From: Streptomyces sp. PKU-EA00015
GTDB taxonomy: Bacteria; Actinomycetota; Actinomycetes; Streptomycetales; Streptomycetaceae
Direction of reading: 5' to 3'
Assembly (NCBI RefSeq): GCF_013387495.1
Contig: NZ_JABZEE010000034.1
Span: forward strand, 1-64,000
Length of the DNA: 64,000 bases
This document shows, piece after piece, positions 45,062-53,635 of the stretch. The translations under genes were made by a program, and so were the position numbers. The notes beneath the pieces were generated by a model. The model ran no database searches, had not been told where the DNA came from, and saw nothing but the letters and a program-made list of their open reading frames with translations. The number at the start of each line of letters is the position of its first letter. Position 1 is the stretch's first letter.

Positions 45062-45628
45062 TCAGGTACGCGGGTGTGACGCGACGAGCCGGTGGACGGT
45101 GGCGAGCACGTCGTCGAGCCAGGCGATCGTCATCCGTTCGTACGCGATGCCGCCGCGCAGCACGACATGCTGCAGTTCCTGGCCGGCGTCGGGCGCCGCG
45201 GGGGCCTCGGGCCCGGTGAAGTCGCGTGCTTCACCGGCGAGGTAGTGCGCCAGCCGGTCCCTGTGCACCTGGCGGTGCCGCTCGACCTCGCTGATCAGCG
45301 CGGCCGGGTCGTCGAAGGCCGCGCCTCGGATCTTCACGGCGAGATCGTGCCGGAGGCTCTCGGGTTCGATCGGTTCGTGCAGCCACTCGGAGAGGGCGGT
45401 ACGGCCGCGCCCGGCGACGGAGTACTCCCTCTTGTCCGGCCGGCCCTGCTGTGCCACGTCGCGGACGTCGAGCAGGCCGTCGCTCTCCATGCGCTTGAGC
45501 ACGCGGTAGATCTGCTGGTGGGTGGCGGTCCAGAAGTAACCGATGGACCGTTCGAAACGCCGGGCCAGCTCATAGCCGGAGCCCGGCTTCTCCAGAAGCG
45601 AGACGAGTATCGCGTGTTCGAGCGCCAC
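45062..45628 (-). CDS. PadR-family transcriptional repressor
   Basis: 188 residues. The winged-helix domain reads ALEHAILVSLLEKPGSGYEL ARRFERSIGYFWTATHQQIYRVLKRMESDG (about 2-50), the PadR hallmark, followed by the wing (GRPDKREYSVAGRGRTAL) and a C-terminal dimerisation part (Vir_act_alpha_C). GTG start 45628. A perfect palindrome 12 bp upstream (45641-45660) is the obvious operator, so the gene is likely self-regulated and controls the acyl-CoA dehydrogenase gene behind it. Confidence 0.9.
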   Translation of the reverse strand: MALEHAILVSLLEKPGSGYELARRFERSIGYFWTATHQQIYRVLKRMESDGLLDVRDVAQQGRPDKREYSVAGRGRTALSEWLHEPIEPESLRHDLAVKIRGAAFDDPAALISEVERHRQVHRDRLAHYLAGEARDFTGPEAPAAPDAGQELQHVVLRGGIAYERMTIAWLDDVLATVHRLVASHPRT

Positions 45629-45640
45629 ACGGCGATCCTG

Positions 45641-45660
45641 CTATGCAACTCGTTGCATAG
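45641..45660. promoter_or_regulatory. PadR operator: perfect 20-bp palindrome
   Basis: CTATGCAAC-TC-GTTGCATAG has perfect 9-bp arms around 2 bp. It contains the ATGCAA/TTGCAT half-sites typical of PadR operators and sits immediately upstream of the PadR gene. Confidence 0.85.
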
Positions 45661-45737
45661 ACAAGCGGCAGTGCCCGGGTGAGACACGGCTCACCCGGGC
45701 GCGCCTCGACCGGCCCGTCCCCCGTCGCCGAGGTGCG

Positions 45738-47471
45738 TCAGAGGTCGGGCCCGTCCTCCGAAGGAACGCGCACGACCAGCAGAGCGACGTCGTCGTCGTT
45801 GTCGTCGGGGCGGGCTCGTTCCATGAGGAGGTCGGTGAAGGCCTCCAGAGGCCGGTGGGCCAGAGCGGCGGCATTCCGGCGCAGCCTCTCCAGGCCGTCG
45901 TCGAGCGAACGGCCGGGGGATTCGATCAGGCCGTCGGTGTAGAGCACCAGTGTGGACAGTGGCGGCAGAACGACCGTTGCGTCCTCACGGGGCATGCTGA
46001 CGTGGGAGCCGAGAAGGATGCCGTGTCCGTCGTCGAGGTAACGGCTCTGACCGTCGTACGCGACCAGCAGAGGCGGCGGGTGGCCGGCGTTCGTCCACCG
46101 AAGCATCCACTGCCCGTCGGCGTCCGTCTCCAGCCGGCCGAGGATCATGGTGGCCATCTCGACTTCCGAGATGTGCGACAGGGCCTCGTCGACATGGCTG
46201 ACGACGACGCTGGGCGGTTCTTGCTGCGACCAGGCGTAGGCCCGCAGGATGTTGCGGAGCTGGGCCATGTCGGCCGCCGCGTCCAGGTCGTGCCCGACGA
46301 CGTCGCCGATGACCAGCGCGAGGGCCTGGTCGGGAAGGCGGAAGGCGTCGTACCAGTCGCCGCCGACCTGTGACGCGTGCGGCGCGGGCAGGTAGCGGGC
46401 GGCCATTTCCAGGCCCGGTACACGGGGCATCTGGGGCAGCAGGTGGCGCTGCATGGTCTCGGAGACCTTGCGCTGCCGCTGGTAGAGACGTGCGTTGTCC
46501 AGGGCCAGACCGGCGCGGCGGGTGATGTCCTCAAGCAGTGGGATGTCGGTGCCTGTGAAGGGGTCGGGGCGGTCGGATCTGCCGAGGGTGAGAGCCCCGA
46601 GGACCTCGCGCAGTCCGCGGATGGGCGCGATGACCGCGGAGTGCATCCCCGTGCCCTCGAAGAGCCTGCGCTGTTCGACCGCTATGCCGGAGTCGGGCGG
46701 CCCCTGATACGTCTCGGGCGTCGCCAGGGTCGACCCCCCGCCCCGCAGCGCCCGGGACAGCGGCTGGGGAGAGGCCGGGGGCACCGGTGGCATGGCCCCC
46801 TCCAAGTCCTCGCGGCGCACGAGCCGGCCGTTCTCCTCGTGCGCGACCACGGTGCGCCACACCTCGTCGTTGTCGCTGATCAGGTCGATGATCGCCCAGT
46901 CCGCCAACAGGGGAACGACCAGTCGCACCAGTCGGTCCAGCGCCTCGTCGACGTCCAGGGTGGAGGTGAGCTGGGTGGTGGTCTCGGCCAGCAGCGCCAG
47001 ACGTTCGAGCTCCGGCAGCAGCTCCATGCTGAGGGCCGGGCCCCGCAGGTGCCGCGCGGCGGACTCGTGCTCGTGGAACACCACCAGGGCGCCCACTTCG
47101 TCGGCGCCGAGGCGGAGCGGGCTCACCAGCCAGGACATCGACAGCAAGGTCCCGTCACCGCGCTCGAAGTAGGCCAGTTCCTCCTGCCGGGTTCGCCTGG
47201 CGACGAAGGCTTCCATCATCGGGCACCGGCTCCTGGGAATGGTCATCCCGTTGCCGTCCCGGTGGAGCAGATCATGCGCGTCCCGACCGAGCAGATCCTC
47301 GGCGCTCCGCCCCAGCAACGCCTCGGCCTCGCCGTTCACCGCGACGATGGCCCCGTCGGCATCCACCGCGTACGCGCCGGCCTCCAGTCCGGCCAGCCAG
47401 CTGCCCAGTCGGTGCTGCGACGCGGCGAACTGCTCCGCGTCCCTCGCCCGACCACCACTTTGCGCACTCAT
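45738..47471 (-). CDS. PAS/GAF/SpoIIE-type PP2C phosphatase
   Basis: 577 residues; ATG 47471. PAS domain (GSWLAGLEAGAYAVDADGAI VAVNGEAEALLGRSAEDLLG), a GAF domain (about 180-350, TSTLDVDEALDRLVRLVVPL), and a SpoIIE phosphatase (PHASQVGGDWYDAFRLPDQA, LVIGDVVGHDLDAAADMAQL, TLVLYTDGLIESPGRSLDDG). Unlike the two large paralogues at 27-33 kb it has no C-terminal HATPase domain, so it can only dephosphorylate an anti-anti-sigma factor, not rephosphorylate it. It has no close partner gene. Confidence 0.9.
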   Translation of the reverse strand: MSAQSGGRARDAEQFAASQHRLGSWLAGLEAGAYAVDADGAIVAVNGEAEALLGRSAEDLLGRDAHDLLHRDGNGMTIPRSRCPMMEAFVARRTRQEELAYFERGDGTLLSMSWLVSPLRLGADEVGALVVFHEHESAARHLRGPALSMELLPELERLALLAETTTQLTSTLDVDEALDRLVRLVVPLLADWAIIDLISDNDEVWRTVVAHEENGRLVRREDLEGAMPPVPPASPQPLSRALRGGGSTLATPETYQGPPDSGIAVEQRRLFEGTGMHSAVIAPIRGLREVLGALTLGRSDRPDPFTGTDIPLLEDITRRAGLALDNARLYQRQRKVSETMQRHLLPQMPRVPGLEMAARYLPAPHASQVGGDWYDAFRLPDQALALVIGDVVGHDLDAAADMAQLRNILRAYAWSQQEPPSVVVSHVDEALSHISEVEMATMILGRLETDADGQWMLRWTNAGHPPPLLVAYDGQSRYLDDGHGILLGSHVSMPREDATVVLPPLSTLVLYTDGLIESPGRSLDDGLERLRRNAAALAHRPLEAFTDLLMERARPDDNDDDVALLVVRVPSEDGPDL

Positions 47472-47517
47472 GTCCCCGCACCTCCGCACTCGAGCCGGCA
47501 CTGCGACACAGGCGGTC

Positions 47518-47904
47518 CTACTCGACGTGGGCGATCTGGATGAGGTTGCCGCAGGTGTCGTCCAGCACCGCGGTGGTGACCGGGCCCGTCTTCAGGGGCT
47601 CCTGGGTGAACCGCACGCCCAGCCCCCGCAGCCTGGTGAACTCCGCGTGCACGTCGTCCACGGCGAAGGAGGTGGCCGGGATGCCGTCCTCGACCAGTGC
47701 CGACGTGTACGGCTTCACGGCGGGGTGGCTGTCCGGCTCCAGCACCAGTTCCGTGCCGTCGGGGTTCTCGGGAGAGACCACGGTCAGCCACCGGTGCTCA
47801 CCCAGCGGGACATCGTTCTTCTTCACGAAGCCCAGTACGTCGGTGTAGAAGCGCAGGGCTTTGTCCTGGTCGTCGACGAAGACGCTGGCCAGGTTGATTC
47901 TCAT
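47518..47904 (-). CDS. Glyoxalase/VOC-superfamily protein
   Basis: 128 residues starting at ATG 47904 inside an ATGA overlap with the ArsR gene. VOC fold: INLASVFVDDQDKALRFYTD VLGFVKKND, WLTVVSPENPDGTELVLEP, and TTAVLDDTCGNLIQIAHVE at the C-terminus. The family includes glyoxalase I, metal-dependent dioxygenases and antibiotic-binding resistance proteins. Coupling to an ArsR-type regulator is common for this subtype (ArsR-VOC pairs); its substrate is unknown. Confidence 0.88.
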   Translation of the reverse strand: MRINLASVFVDDQDKALRFYTDVLGFVKKNDVPLGEHRWLTVVSPENPDGTELVLEPDSHPAVKPYTSALVEDGIPATSFAVDDVHAEFTRLRGLGVRFTQEPLKTGPVTTAVLDDTCGNLIQIAHVE

Positions 47905-48194
47905 GGCGTTCGCTCCGGTGCGTCGGGCCTGAGCCATCGGGCGATGATGCGCTCAAGCGGTTCGGTGTTCAGGTCGTGGAACTTGTAGCGACCCTCGCGT
48001 CGCGTCCGTATCAGGTCCGCGTCTTCCAGCACCGCGAGGTGCTGGCTGATCGCCTGGCGGGACAGCCCGAGTCCGTGTTTGGCCGTCAGCCGTGCACAGA
48101 TCTCGAACAGGGACTGTCCGTCCCGTTCCACCAGCTCGTCGAGGATCCGCCTGCGGGTGGGGTCGGCCAGAGCCTTGAAGACATCACTCGCCAC
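47901..48194 (-). CDS. ArsR-family transcriptional repressor
   Basis: 97 residues from GTG 48194. Winged-helix core DVFKALADPTRRRILDELVE, RQAISQHLAVLEDADLIRTR REGRYKFHDL is the HTH_ArsR/HTH_20 pattern; no Cys metal site is visible, so it senses something other than metals. In-frame starts further up (48215, 48242) are rejected because the operator palindrome 48205-48226 overlaps them. It overlaps the VOC gene by ATGA and should repress the pair. Confidence 0.85.
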   Translation of the reverse strand: MASDVFKALADPTRRRILDELVERDGQSLFEICARLTAKHGLGLSRQAISQHLAVLEDADLIRTRREGRYKFHDLNTEPLERIIARWLRPDAPERTP

Positions 48195-48204
48195 AGCCCC
48201 ATCG

Positions 48205-48226
48205 TAGGCAAGCATCCACTTGCCTA
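48205..48226. promoter_or_regulatory. ArsR operator palindrome
   Basis: TAGGCAAG (48205-48212) and CTTGCCTA (48219-48226) form a perfect 8-bp inverted repeat with 6-bp spacer, 11 bp upstream of the chosen GTG start. Typical site for autorepression. Confidence 0.8.
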
Positions 48227-48277
48227 ACAAGGCGTGGGACACCTCCGTCGGCCTGGCCCGAGAGACGCACGAGGTCG

Positions 48278-48976
48278 TCAGTGGTCCGGGAGCCGGGCCC
48301 AGAAGTGGTTGACGATGTCATCGATGTACCGTCGCCCGTTCTCGCCGGAGGCGATGGCGCCGCCGGCCCGGCTGAGGGTGGCGGCCATGAGGGTCTGGTA
48401 CTCCTGATGCATGGCGCGCAGAGGTTCTTGCAGGTCGCGGCGCTCCATGGAGACGAGGCGGGCGATGGCGCGGATATGGGCCTGCCAACGCGTGGAGACG
48501 GCTTCGGTGAGGAGGCGGGCCAGTTCGCCCTCGAGCCCGGTGATGGCGATGAAGTCGCGCGGAGGGAGATTCAGGACGGTGCCGAGAGCGGCGGACTGCC
48601 GTTCGTCGCCGGTCCATCGGCCGGTTTCTTCCATGTGGTGATAGGCATCGAGGGCGACGCCGGTCGAGCGGGCGACGTCCTCGGCGGCGAGTCCGCGGGC
48701 GAGGCGGTGTTCCCGCAGGGTGCGGGGGGCGCCCATGAGATCGCGAGGGGCGCACCACAGGGCGCCGGCGAGGGCGGTGAGTTCGTTGGCGGAGGGCAGG
48801 GCGGTGCCGCGTTCCCATGCGGCGATGTGGTCGGGGGTGATGTGGGTCATGCCGTAGGAGGCGCGCATGCCGTAGGCGACGTGGCCGGGGCCCATCCCGA
48901 GTTTCTCGCGCAGAGTGCGGGCAGCGCGCGCGTTGAAGGGGAGCGGTGGATGCACAGGCTGAGAGTAGGCAGTCAC
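48278..48976 (-). CDS. XRE-type helix-turn-helix protein next to a purine permease
   Basis: 232 residues; GTG 48976. Two helix-turn-helix-like repeats: LREKLGMGPGHVAYGMRASY GMTHITPDHIAAWERGTALPS, and LREHRLARGLAAEDVARSTG VALDAYHHMEETGRW. The C-terminal half is helical and acidic-basic mixed (RQSAALGTVLNLPPRDFIAI TGLEGELARLL). It is divergent from the NCS2 permease, separated by 254 bp, and probably regulates it. The same pair recurs in streptomycetes, to my knowledge. Confidence 0.8.
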   Translation of the reverse strand: MTAYSQPVHPPLPFNARAARTLREKLGMGPGHVAYGMRASYGMTHITPDHIAAWERGTALPSANELTALAGALWCAPRDLMGAPRTLREHRLARGLAAEDVARSTGVALDAYHHMEETGRWTGDERQSAALGTVLNLPPRDFIAITGLEGELARLLTEAVSTRWQAHIRAIARLVSMERRDLQEPLRAMHQEYQTLMAATLSRAGGAIASGENGRRYIDDIVNHFWARLPDH

Positions 48977-49097
48977 CGGGGGTGAACTCCATGGCCGCTG
49001 TCGCCCGCATCCCGTTTTGGCGGGATAGGTCGTCGGCGATTCTGTAGGAACCGACAGGGGCGGTACGAGAAGTCAACCCCTGGATACCGCAAGGTAA

Positions 49098-49125
49098 TTG
49101 AGATCACGTCGCTGACGCGTATGAT
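49098..49125 (+). promoter_or_regulatory. Promoter of the NCS2 permease gene
   Basis: TTGAGA (49098-49103), 16-bp spacer, TATGAT (49120-49125): a good primary-sigma promoter about 105 bp before the permease start, in the divergent region shared with the XRE gene. Confidence 0.65.
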
Positions 49126-49230
49126 CCGCTTCCCAGGTGCCGCATGTGTGTTCGCACAACTGACTGCCACACGCTCCCGGCGCCACCGCCATGCCTTCCC
49201 CTCGCACCTGCAGGTCCAGGAGACGCAGTC

Positions 49231-50676
49231 ATGCAGACCAGCACGACCGGCCCGGCCGACGCCGGGGCCACCAGAGCCCATGGCCCGCTCGACCGGTTCT
49301 TCCGCATCAGCGAACGCGGCTCGACCTACAGCCGTGAGGTACGCGGCGGGTTCGCCACGTTCTTCACCATGGCGTACATCCTGGTGCTCAACCCGATCAT
49401 CCTCAGCAGCGCCAAGGACAAATTCGGCGAGCAGCTGGACGCCGGCCAACTGGCCACCGCCACGGCGCTGGTGGCCGCGGTCATGACCGTCATCATGGGT
49501 GTGGGCGGCAACCTGCCGCTCGCCCTGGCCGCGGGCCTGGGCATCAACGCCGTCGTCGCCTTCCAGGTCGCGCCCCTGATGAGCTGGGACGACGCGATGG
49601 GCCTCGTCGTGCTCGAAGGCCTGTTGATCTGCGTCCTGGTCGTGACCGGTCTGCGCGAGGCCGTCATGCATGCCATCCCGCAACCCCTCAAGCAGGCCAT
49701 CAGCGTCGGCATCGGCCTGTTCATCGCGTTCATCGGTTTCGTGGACGCCGGGTTCGTCACCCGTATCCCGGACGCCGCGAACACCACCGTGCCCGTGCAG
49801 CTCGGCACCGGTGCCCTCACCGGCTGGCCCATGCTCGTCTTCTGCCTCGGTGTGCTCCTGACGATCGTTCTCCTCGCCCGCAAGGTCAGGGGCGCCATCC
49901 TCATCAGCATCGTCCTGATGACCGTCGTCGCCGTCGTCGTCAACACGGTCGCCGACGTCAAGACCTGGGGTCTGACGACACCTTCCCTGCCCGACAAGCC
50001 CTTCGCCGCCCCCGACTTCGGGCTGCTGGGCAACTTCGACCTGTTCGGCTCGTTCGGTCAGGTCAGCGTACTGACCGTCGTCCTGCTCGTGTTCACCCTG
50101 GTCCTGTCAGACTTCTTCGACACCATGGGCACCGTCGTCGGCGTCACCGCCGAAGCCGGCCTCCTCGACGAGCGGGGTCAGGTCCCTGGCCTCGGCCGTG
50201 TGCTGCTCATCGACGGTACGGCCGCTGTTGCGGGTGGCGCCGCCTCCTCGTCGTCCGCCACCACCTACATCGAATCCGCCGCAGGTGTCGGTGAAGGCGC
50301 CCGGACCGGCTTCGCCAACCTCGTCACCGGCGGCCTGTTCGCGCTCGCCCTGTTCCTCGCCCCCGTCCTGACGATCGTGCCTCTCCAGGCCGCGGCCCCG
50401 GCCCTCGTCGCGGTCGGGTTCCTGATGATGACCCAGGTCAAGCACATCGACTGGGACCGCTACGACGTCGCCGTCCCCGCCTTCCTGACCATCGTCGTCA
50501 TGCCGTTCACCTACTCGATCACCAACGGCATCGGCGCCGGCTTCATCGCCTACGTGGTCATCAAGGCGTGCCTGGGCAAGGCCCGCGAGGTCCACTGGCT
50601 GCTCTGGGGCACCGCAGCGCTCTTCCTCGTCTACTTCGCCATCGACCCGCTGGAGCAACTGCTCGGCATCAAGTGA
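49231..50676 (+). CDS. NCS2-family purine permease (AzgA/PbuG-like)
   Basis: 481 residues, ATG 49231 with CAGGAG upstream. About 13 membrane helices. AzgA-subfamily signatures: TYSREVRGGFATFFTMAYIL VLNPIILSSAK, LALAAGLGINAVVAFQ, LSDFFDTMGTVVGVTAEAGL (the conserved acidic motif) and SSSSATTYIESAAGVGEGAR. These proteins import hypoxanthine, guanine or adenine with protons. The xanthine-dehydrogenase-like and guanine deaminase genes at 40-43 kb would use such purines (inference). Confidence 0.93.
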   Translation: MQTSTTGPADAGATRAHGPLDRFFRISERGSTYSREVRGGFATFFTMAYILVLNPIILSSAKDKFGEQLDAGQLATATALVAAVMTVIMGVGGNLPLALAAGLGINAVVAFQVAPLMSWDDAMGLVVLEGLLICVLVVTGLREAVMHAIPQPLKQAISVGIGLFIAFIGFVDAGFVTRIPDAANTTVPVQLGTGALTGWPMLVFCLGVLLTIVLLARKVRGAILISIVLMTVVAVVVNTVADVKTWGLTTPSLPDKPFAAPDFGLLGNFDLFGSFGQVSVLTVVLLVFTLVLSDFFDTMGTVVGVTAEAGLLDERGQVPGLGRVLLIDGTAAVAGGAASSSSATTYIESAAGVGEGARTGFANLVTGGLFALALFLAPVLTIVPLQAAAPALVAVGFLMMTQVKHIDWDRYDVAVPAFLTIVVMPFTYSITNGIGAGFIAYVVIKACLGKAREVHWLLWGTAALFLVYFAIDPLEQLLGIK

Positions 50677-50684
50677 CCGCCCGG

Positions 50685-50724
50685 GCAGGGTGGCTCCCGT
50701 GACAACACAACGGGGCCACCCTGC
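50685..50724 (+). terminator. Hairpin terminator after the purine permease
   Basis: GCAGGGTGGC (50685-50694) pairs with GCCACCCTGC (50715-50724), extended by CCCGT/ACGGG inside. Nine bp after the stop. Confidence 0.85.
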
Positions 50725-51050
50725 CGGTGGAGTGTCGTCGACACTGCCGCAGGCCCACGGCCGGCAGGGCACCCGTCCCCGCCGGCGCCATCGCGCAGCA
50801 GACCCGCCGCTCGGCCTTCGTCCGATCACATGCGCATGACGGGTCCGGCCGGCCATGGAGGGCGGAACCGACACCGGTGTCGGCGTATCGGCTCACGTGC
50901 GGAAGGCCGCTCCCCCGACAGGGCCCCGTCCGGGGGGCGTGCAGGTCAGCCGTGGTTTTACCGATGGACGGCGCATCGGTGCACGGCGTATGTTCGCGCG
51001 GCGACCCGCCGTCGTGGGGCGCGCTTCCACACCTTGGGGGGTCATTCGTC
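50725..51050. other. Intergenic region before DUF4328 gene
   Basis: 326 bp; no supported gene, only GC-biased open frames. It should hold the DUF4328 promoter. Confidence 0.5.
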
Positions 51051-51764
51051 ATGTCTTCTGTCGTCGCCGCCGGGCCGAGACCCGGGCTCAAGCCCCTGAC
51101 AGCATGGTCCCGGGCCGTGTACGTCACGCTCGCACTTGTCATCGCCGCCGACGTGTACTCGCTGGTGACCGGAATCCAGCTGTACGGCATGTGGGCCGAT
51201 GTGGCGCGGGGAGGCTGGGTCGCCGACTCCGTGCGGCAGTACCCCGGCGTCGAGTCCCGTTACGCCTGGTCCGCAACCGGGCAGGCCAACACGCTCGTAG
51301 TCTGCGCGGTGGTCTTCATCGTGTGGTTCCACCGGGTACGGCGCAACGCCGGACTCCTCACGCCCGATGGGCACAGCAAAGCCTCGGGCTGGGCGATCTG
51401 GGGGTGGATCGTGCCCGTGGTGTGGTGGTGGTTCCCGCGCCGCATCGCCCTCGACTCCTGGCAGGCGAGCACACCGTACGCCGGCGATGCGCCGCGGTCA
51501 TCCGGGAGCGGCGTCGTCAACCTCTGGTGGGCGGCATGGCTGGCCACCCAGTTCCTCGGCCAGTTCGCGGGCCGCGCCTACGGACGCGCGGAGGAACCCG
51601 ACGCCATTCGGGAAGCCCTCCGCATGCTCAACGGCTGCGACATCGTGGACATCCTCGCGGCTCTCCTCGCCATCGTCTTCGTCCACCGCCTCACCACACT
51701 CCAGCAGCACACGATGGACCACCTTCCGACAACTCCCCCACTGTCGCCGCAGCCGCAGCCGTGA
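51051..51764 (+). CDS. DUF4328 membrane protein
   Basis: 237 residues from ATG 51051 (TTGGGGGG upstream). Four membrane segments: VYVTLALVIAADVYSLVTGI, NTLVVCAVVFIVWFHRV, WAIWGWIVPVVWWWFPRRIA and a weaker one near 150-205 (WWAAWLATQFLGQF; CDIVDILAALLAIVFVHRL). The motif ASGWAIWGWIVPVVWWWFPR is typical of DUF4328. Between helices 1 and 2 an extracellular loop contains Trp/Tyr residues. C-terminus is Pro/Gln-rich and cytoplasmic. Function unknown. Confidence 0.88.
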   Translation: MSSVVAAGPRPGLKPLTAWSRAVYVTLALVIAADVYSLVTGIQLYGMWADVARGGWVADSVRQYPGVESRYAWSATGQANTLVVCAVVFIVWFHRVRRNAGLLTPDGHSKASGWAIWGWIVPVVWWWFPRRIALDSWQASTPYAGDAPRSSGSGVVNLWWAAWLATQFLGQFAGRAYGRAEEPDAIREALRMLNGCDIVDILAALLAIVFVHRLTTLQQHTMDHLPTTPPLSPQPQP

Positions 51765-51870
51765 ACCCGGCTCCGATCACCACGGCCTGCCGAGGTGGCG
51801 GATCAGGTCGCTCTGTGGCGGCCACTTCGGGCAGCCATCCAAGAGCGTCACCGCCGATTGACAACCTGAC

Positions 51871-52437
51871 CTAATCCGCCAGGATTTGTTCCCTGTCGGT
51901 CAGGCCCGCCAGTGCTCGCGACGCGATCTCGTCGATCGGTCCGACGGCATGCACCGTCAGCAGGATGCCCGAGTAGTGGGCGAGGAGAGGCGCCGTCTGG
52001 CGGCGGTACACCTGCTGCCGGTGCCGGATGACGTCCTCGGTGTCATCCGGCCGGCCGCGGTTCAGCAACCGTGCCACGACATCCTCCTCCGGAGCCGTGA
52101 ACTCCAGCACCGCATCCAGCGTGGAGCCCATGTCATCCAGCACGGCGGCGAGTTCGCGCGCCTGGGGCACGGTGCGGGGGAAGCCGTCGAGGAGGAAACC
52201 GTGCCGGGCGTCCGGTCGCGCCAGTCGCCCGCGGACCATCTCACCGGTGAGTTCGTCGGGTACGAGGCCGCCGGTGTCGAGGTACCGCTGGGCGGTACGC
52301 CCGAGTTCGGTCCGGCGGCTCACGTGCTCGCGGAACAGGTCGCCGGTGGAGATGTGGGGCACGCCGAGCTTCTCGTGGAGGATGGCTGCCTGGGTGCCCT
52401 TGCCTGCTCCGGGAGGGCCGATGAGGACGATTCGCAT
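51871..52437 (-). CDS. adk: Adenylate kinase, short-LID form
   Basis: 188 residues. MRIVLIGPPGAGKGTQAAIL (P-loop), GVPHISTGDLFREHVSR (AMP site), GFLLDGFPRTVPQA (family signature) and LLNRGRPDDTEDVIRHR are present, so it is a full adenylate kinase (ATP + AMP to 2 ADP) with only a short LID loop and no Cys4 zinc site. Streptomycetes have a housekeeping adk of about 217 residues in the ribosomal-protein region, so this is likely a second, accessory enzyme. ATG 52437 is preferred over GTG 52449 since AAAGGTG then has normal spacing. Confidence 0.9.
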   Translation of the reverse strand: MRIVLIGPPGAGKGTQAAILHEKLGVPHISTGDLFREHVSRRTELGRTAQRYLDTGGLVPDELTGEMVRGRLARPDARHGFLLDGFPRTVPQARELAAVLDDMGSTLDAVLEFTAPEEDVVARLLNRGRPDDTEDVIRHRQQVYRRQTAPLLAHYSGILLTVHAVGPIDEIASRALAGLTDREQILAD

Positions 52438-52901
52438 CAGTGGGTGCACACCTTTCAGTCGTTACCTGCGCTTGAGTCATCAGGGCACTGCGGCCCGGCT
52501 GTTGCGCCCGCCGCCCTCTCGTCACACGGCATGCGAGGGGCCGCCCGCGCCGACGGCCGGCCGGGCGCGGCGGAAGGCGCCCCGACCGTACGGCAGAGCC
52601 CGGAGCGGGGATCCGGTCACCGCGAGGCGGACGTCCTCAGTGTCGACACCTGCCCACGCCGCCCGGGCGCCGCACGCCGGCAGGCTTCGTGCACCCCGGC
52701 CGGACCACACGTTTCCGTGTCCCATGTCCCCGGTTCCCCCTTCCTCGCGCAGCATCGGTCATGCGGCCTGCGGGGAGCCACCGGTGAGCGCAGCGTTGAT
52801 CAGGTCCGTCGCGGAGACGTCGTCACATTCGTTCGTGTCACATCGCGCCGACCCGATCCGTCATAGGTGTGCAACCAACGACAACGGCAGAGGAGCACAC
52901 C
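52438..52901. other. Divergent intergenic region, adenylate kinase/AhpD-like gene
   Basis: 464 bp without a supportable gene. An open frame on the minus strand (52522-52755) has no recognisable motif. The region near 52820-52870 is AT-richer (CATTCGTTCGTGTCACATC, then CATAGGTGTG) and likely carries the AhpD-like promoter. Confidence 0.5.
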
Positions 52902-53375
52902 ATGGATGCCCGCTTGAACCTCTTCGGCAGCCCCACCGCAGGCACGTTCCTGAAGCACATCGTCTCGGCGGGCCGGGTGGTGTCGGACACGGCGCTGCCG
53001 GCCGCGACGCAGGAGTTGGTGAAGATCCGCGCGAGCCAGATCAACGGCTGCGGCTTCTGTCTCGACATGCACACCAAGGAGGCCGCCGCCGCCGGTGAGA
53101 CGTCGGCGCGCCTCAACATGGTCGCGGCGTGGCGGGAGGCCACGGTCTTCACCGAGGCCGAGCGCGCGGCGCTGGAGCTGACGGAGCAGGGCACCCGCCT
53201 TGCCGGCGCGGCCGGTGGGGTCACGGACGAGGCCTGGGCGGACGCCGCCAAGCACTACGACGAGGAACAGCTGGCCGCCCTCGTGTCCCTGATCGCCCTC
53301 ATCAACGCCTTCAACCGGCTGAACGTCATCGTCCGGCAGCCCGCAGGCGACTACCAGCCCGGCCAGTTCGGATAG
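52902..53375 (+). CDS. Carboxymuconolactone decarboxylase/AhpD-family protein
   Basis: 157 residues, ATG 52902 with AGAGGAG upstream. The redox motif QINGCGFCLDMHTKEA (CxxC plus His, about residues 47-54) is that of AhpD-like alkylhydroperoxidases, which form a disulfide and pass electrons to peroxiredoxins. The flanking helices (RLNMVAAWREATVFTEAERAALELTE; ALVSLIALINAFNRLNV) complete the domain. No ahpC is adjacent; it stands alone. Confidence 0.9.
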   Translation: MDARLNLFGSPTAGTFLKHIVSAGRVVSDTALPAATQELVKIRASQINGCGFCLDMHTKEAAAAGETSARLNMVAAWREATVFTEAERAALELTEQGTRLAGAAGGVTDEAWADAAKHYDEEQLAALVSLIALINAFNRLNVIVRQPAGDYQPGQFG

Positions 53376-53489
53376 AAGGGCACCGGCTCGAGGGGCCGGC
53401 CTCCAGCCGGACCCGGTGGCACTCAGGGCTGCCCTGATGCCTGAGTCGGCACCGCTCTCGTCGGGGGCCGAGGACGTCGATCGCCATGG

Positions 53490-53634
53490 CGATCGACGTG
53501 CCCCTGGCAGACCGGTCTCCACGCTGTACACGCGGTCCTCAAACGCGCTCGGACAGCAAGACGCGGCGACGTAGCCGGACGCGGTCCCGATCTCCAGCAC
53601 GCGATGCCCGTCCTCGGCGTCGAGGAGGCCGAGC
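53490..53634 (-). pseudogene. Methyltransferase (PCMT-like) fragment
   Basis: On the minus strand the frame reads LLDAEDGHRVLEIGTASGYV followed by AASCCPSAFEDRVYSVETG. HRVLEIGTxSGYxAA is the SAM-binding motif I of protein-L-isoaspartate-type methyltransferases, and VYSVE is the following strand. The gene is cut before and after these 45 codons and the helix after motif I is degraded. A relic lying between the MBL hydrolase stop and the AhpD-like gene. Confidence 0.7.
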
Positions 53635-53635
53635 G

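Noticed and set aside
52522..52755. Possible small gene on the minus strand upstream of adenylate kinase
   Set aside because: No recognisable motif, Arg/Gly/Ala-rich composition and no ribosome site.
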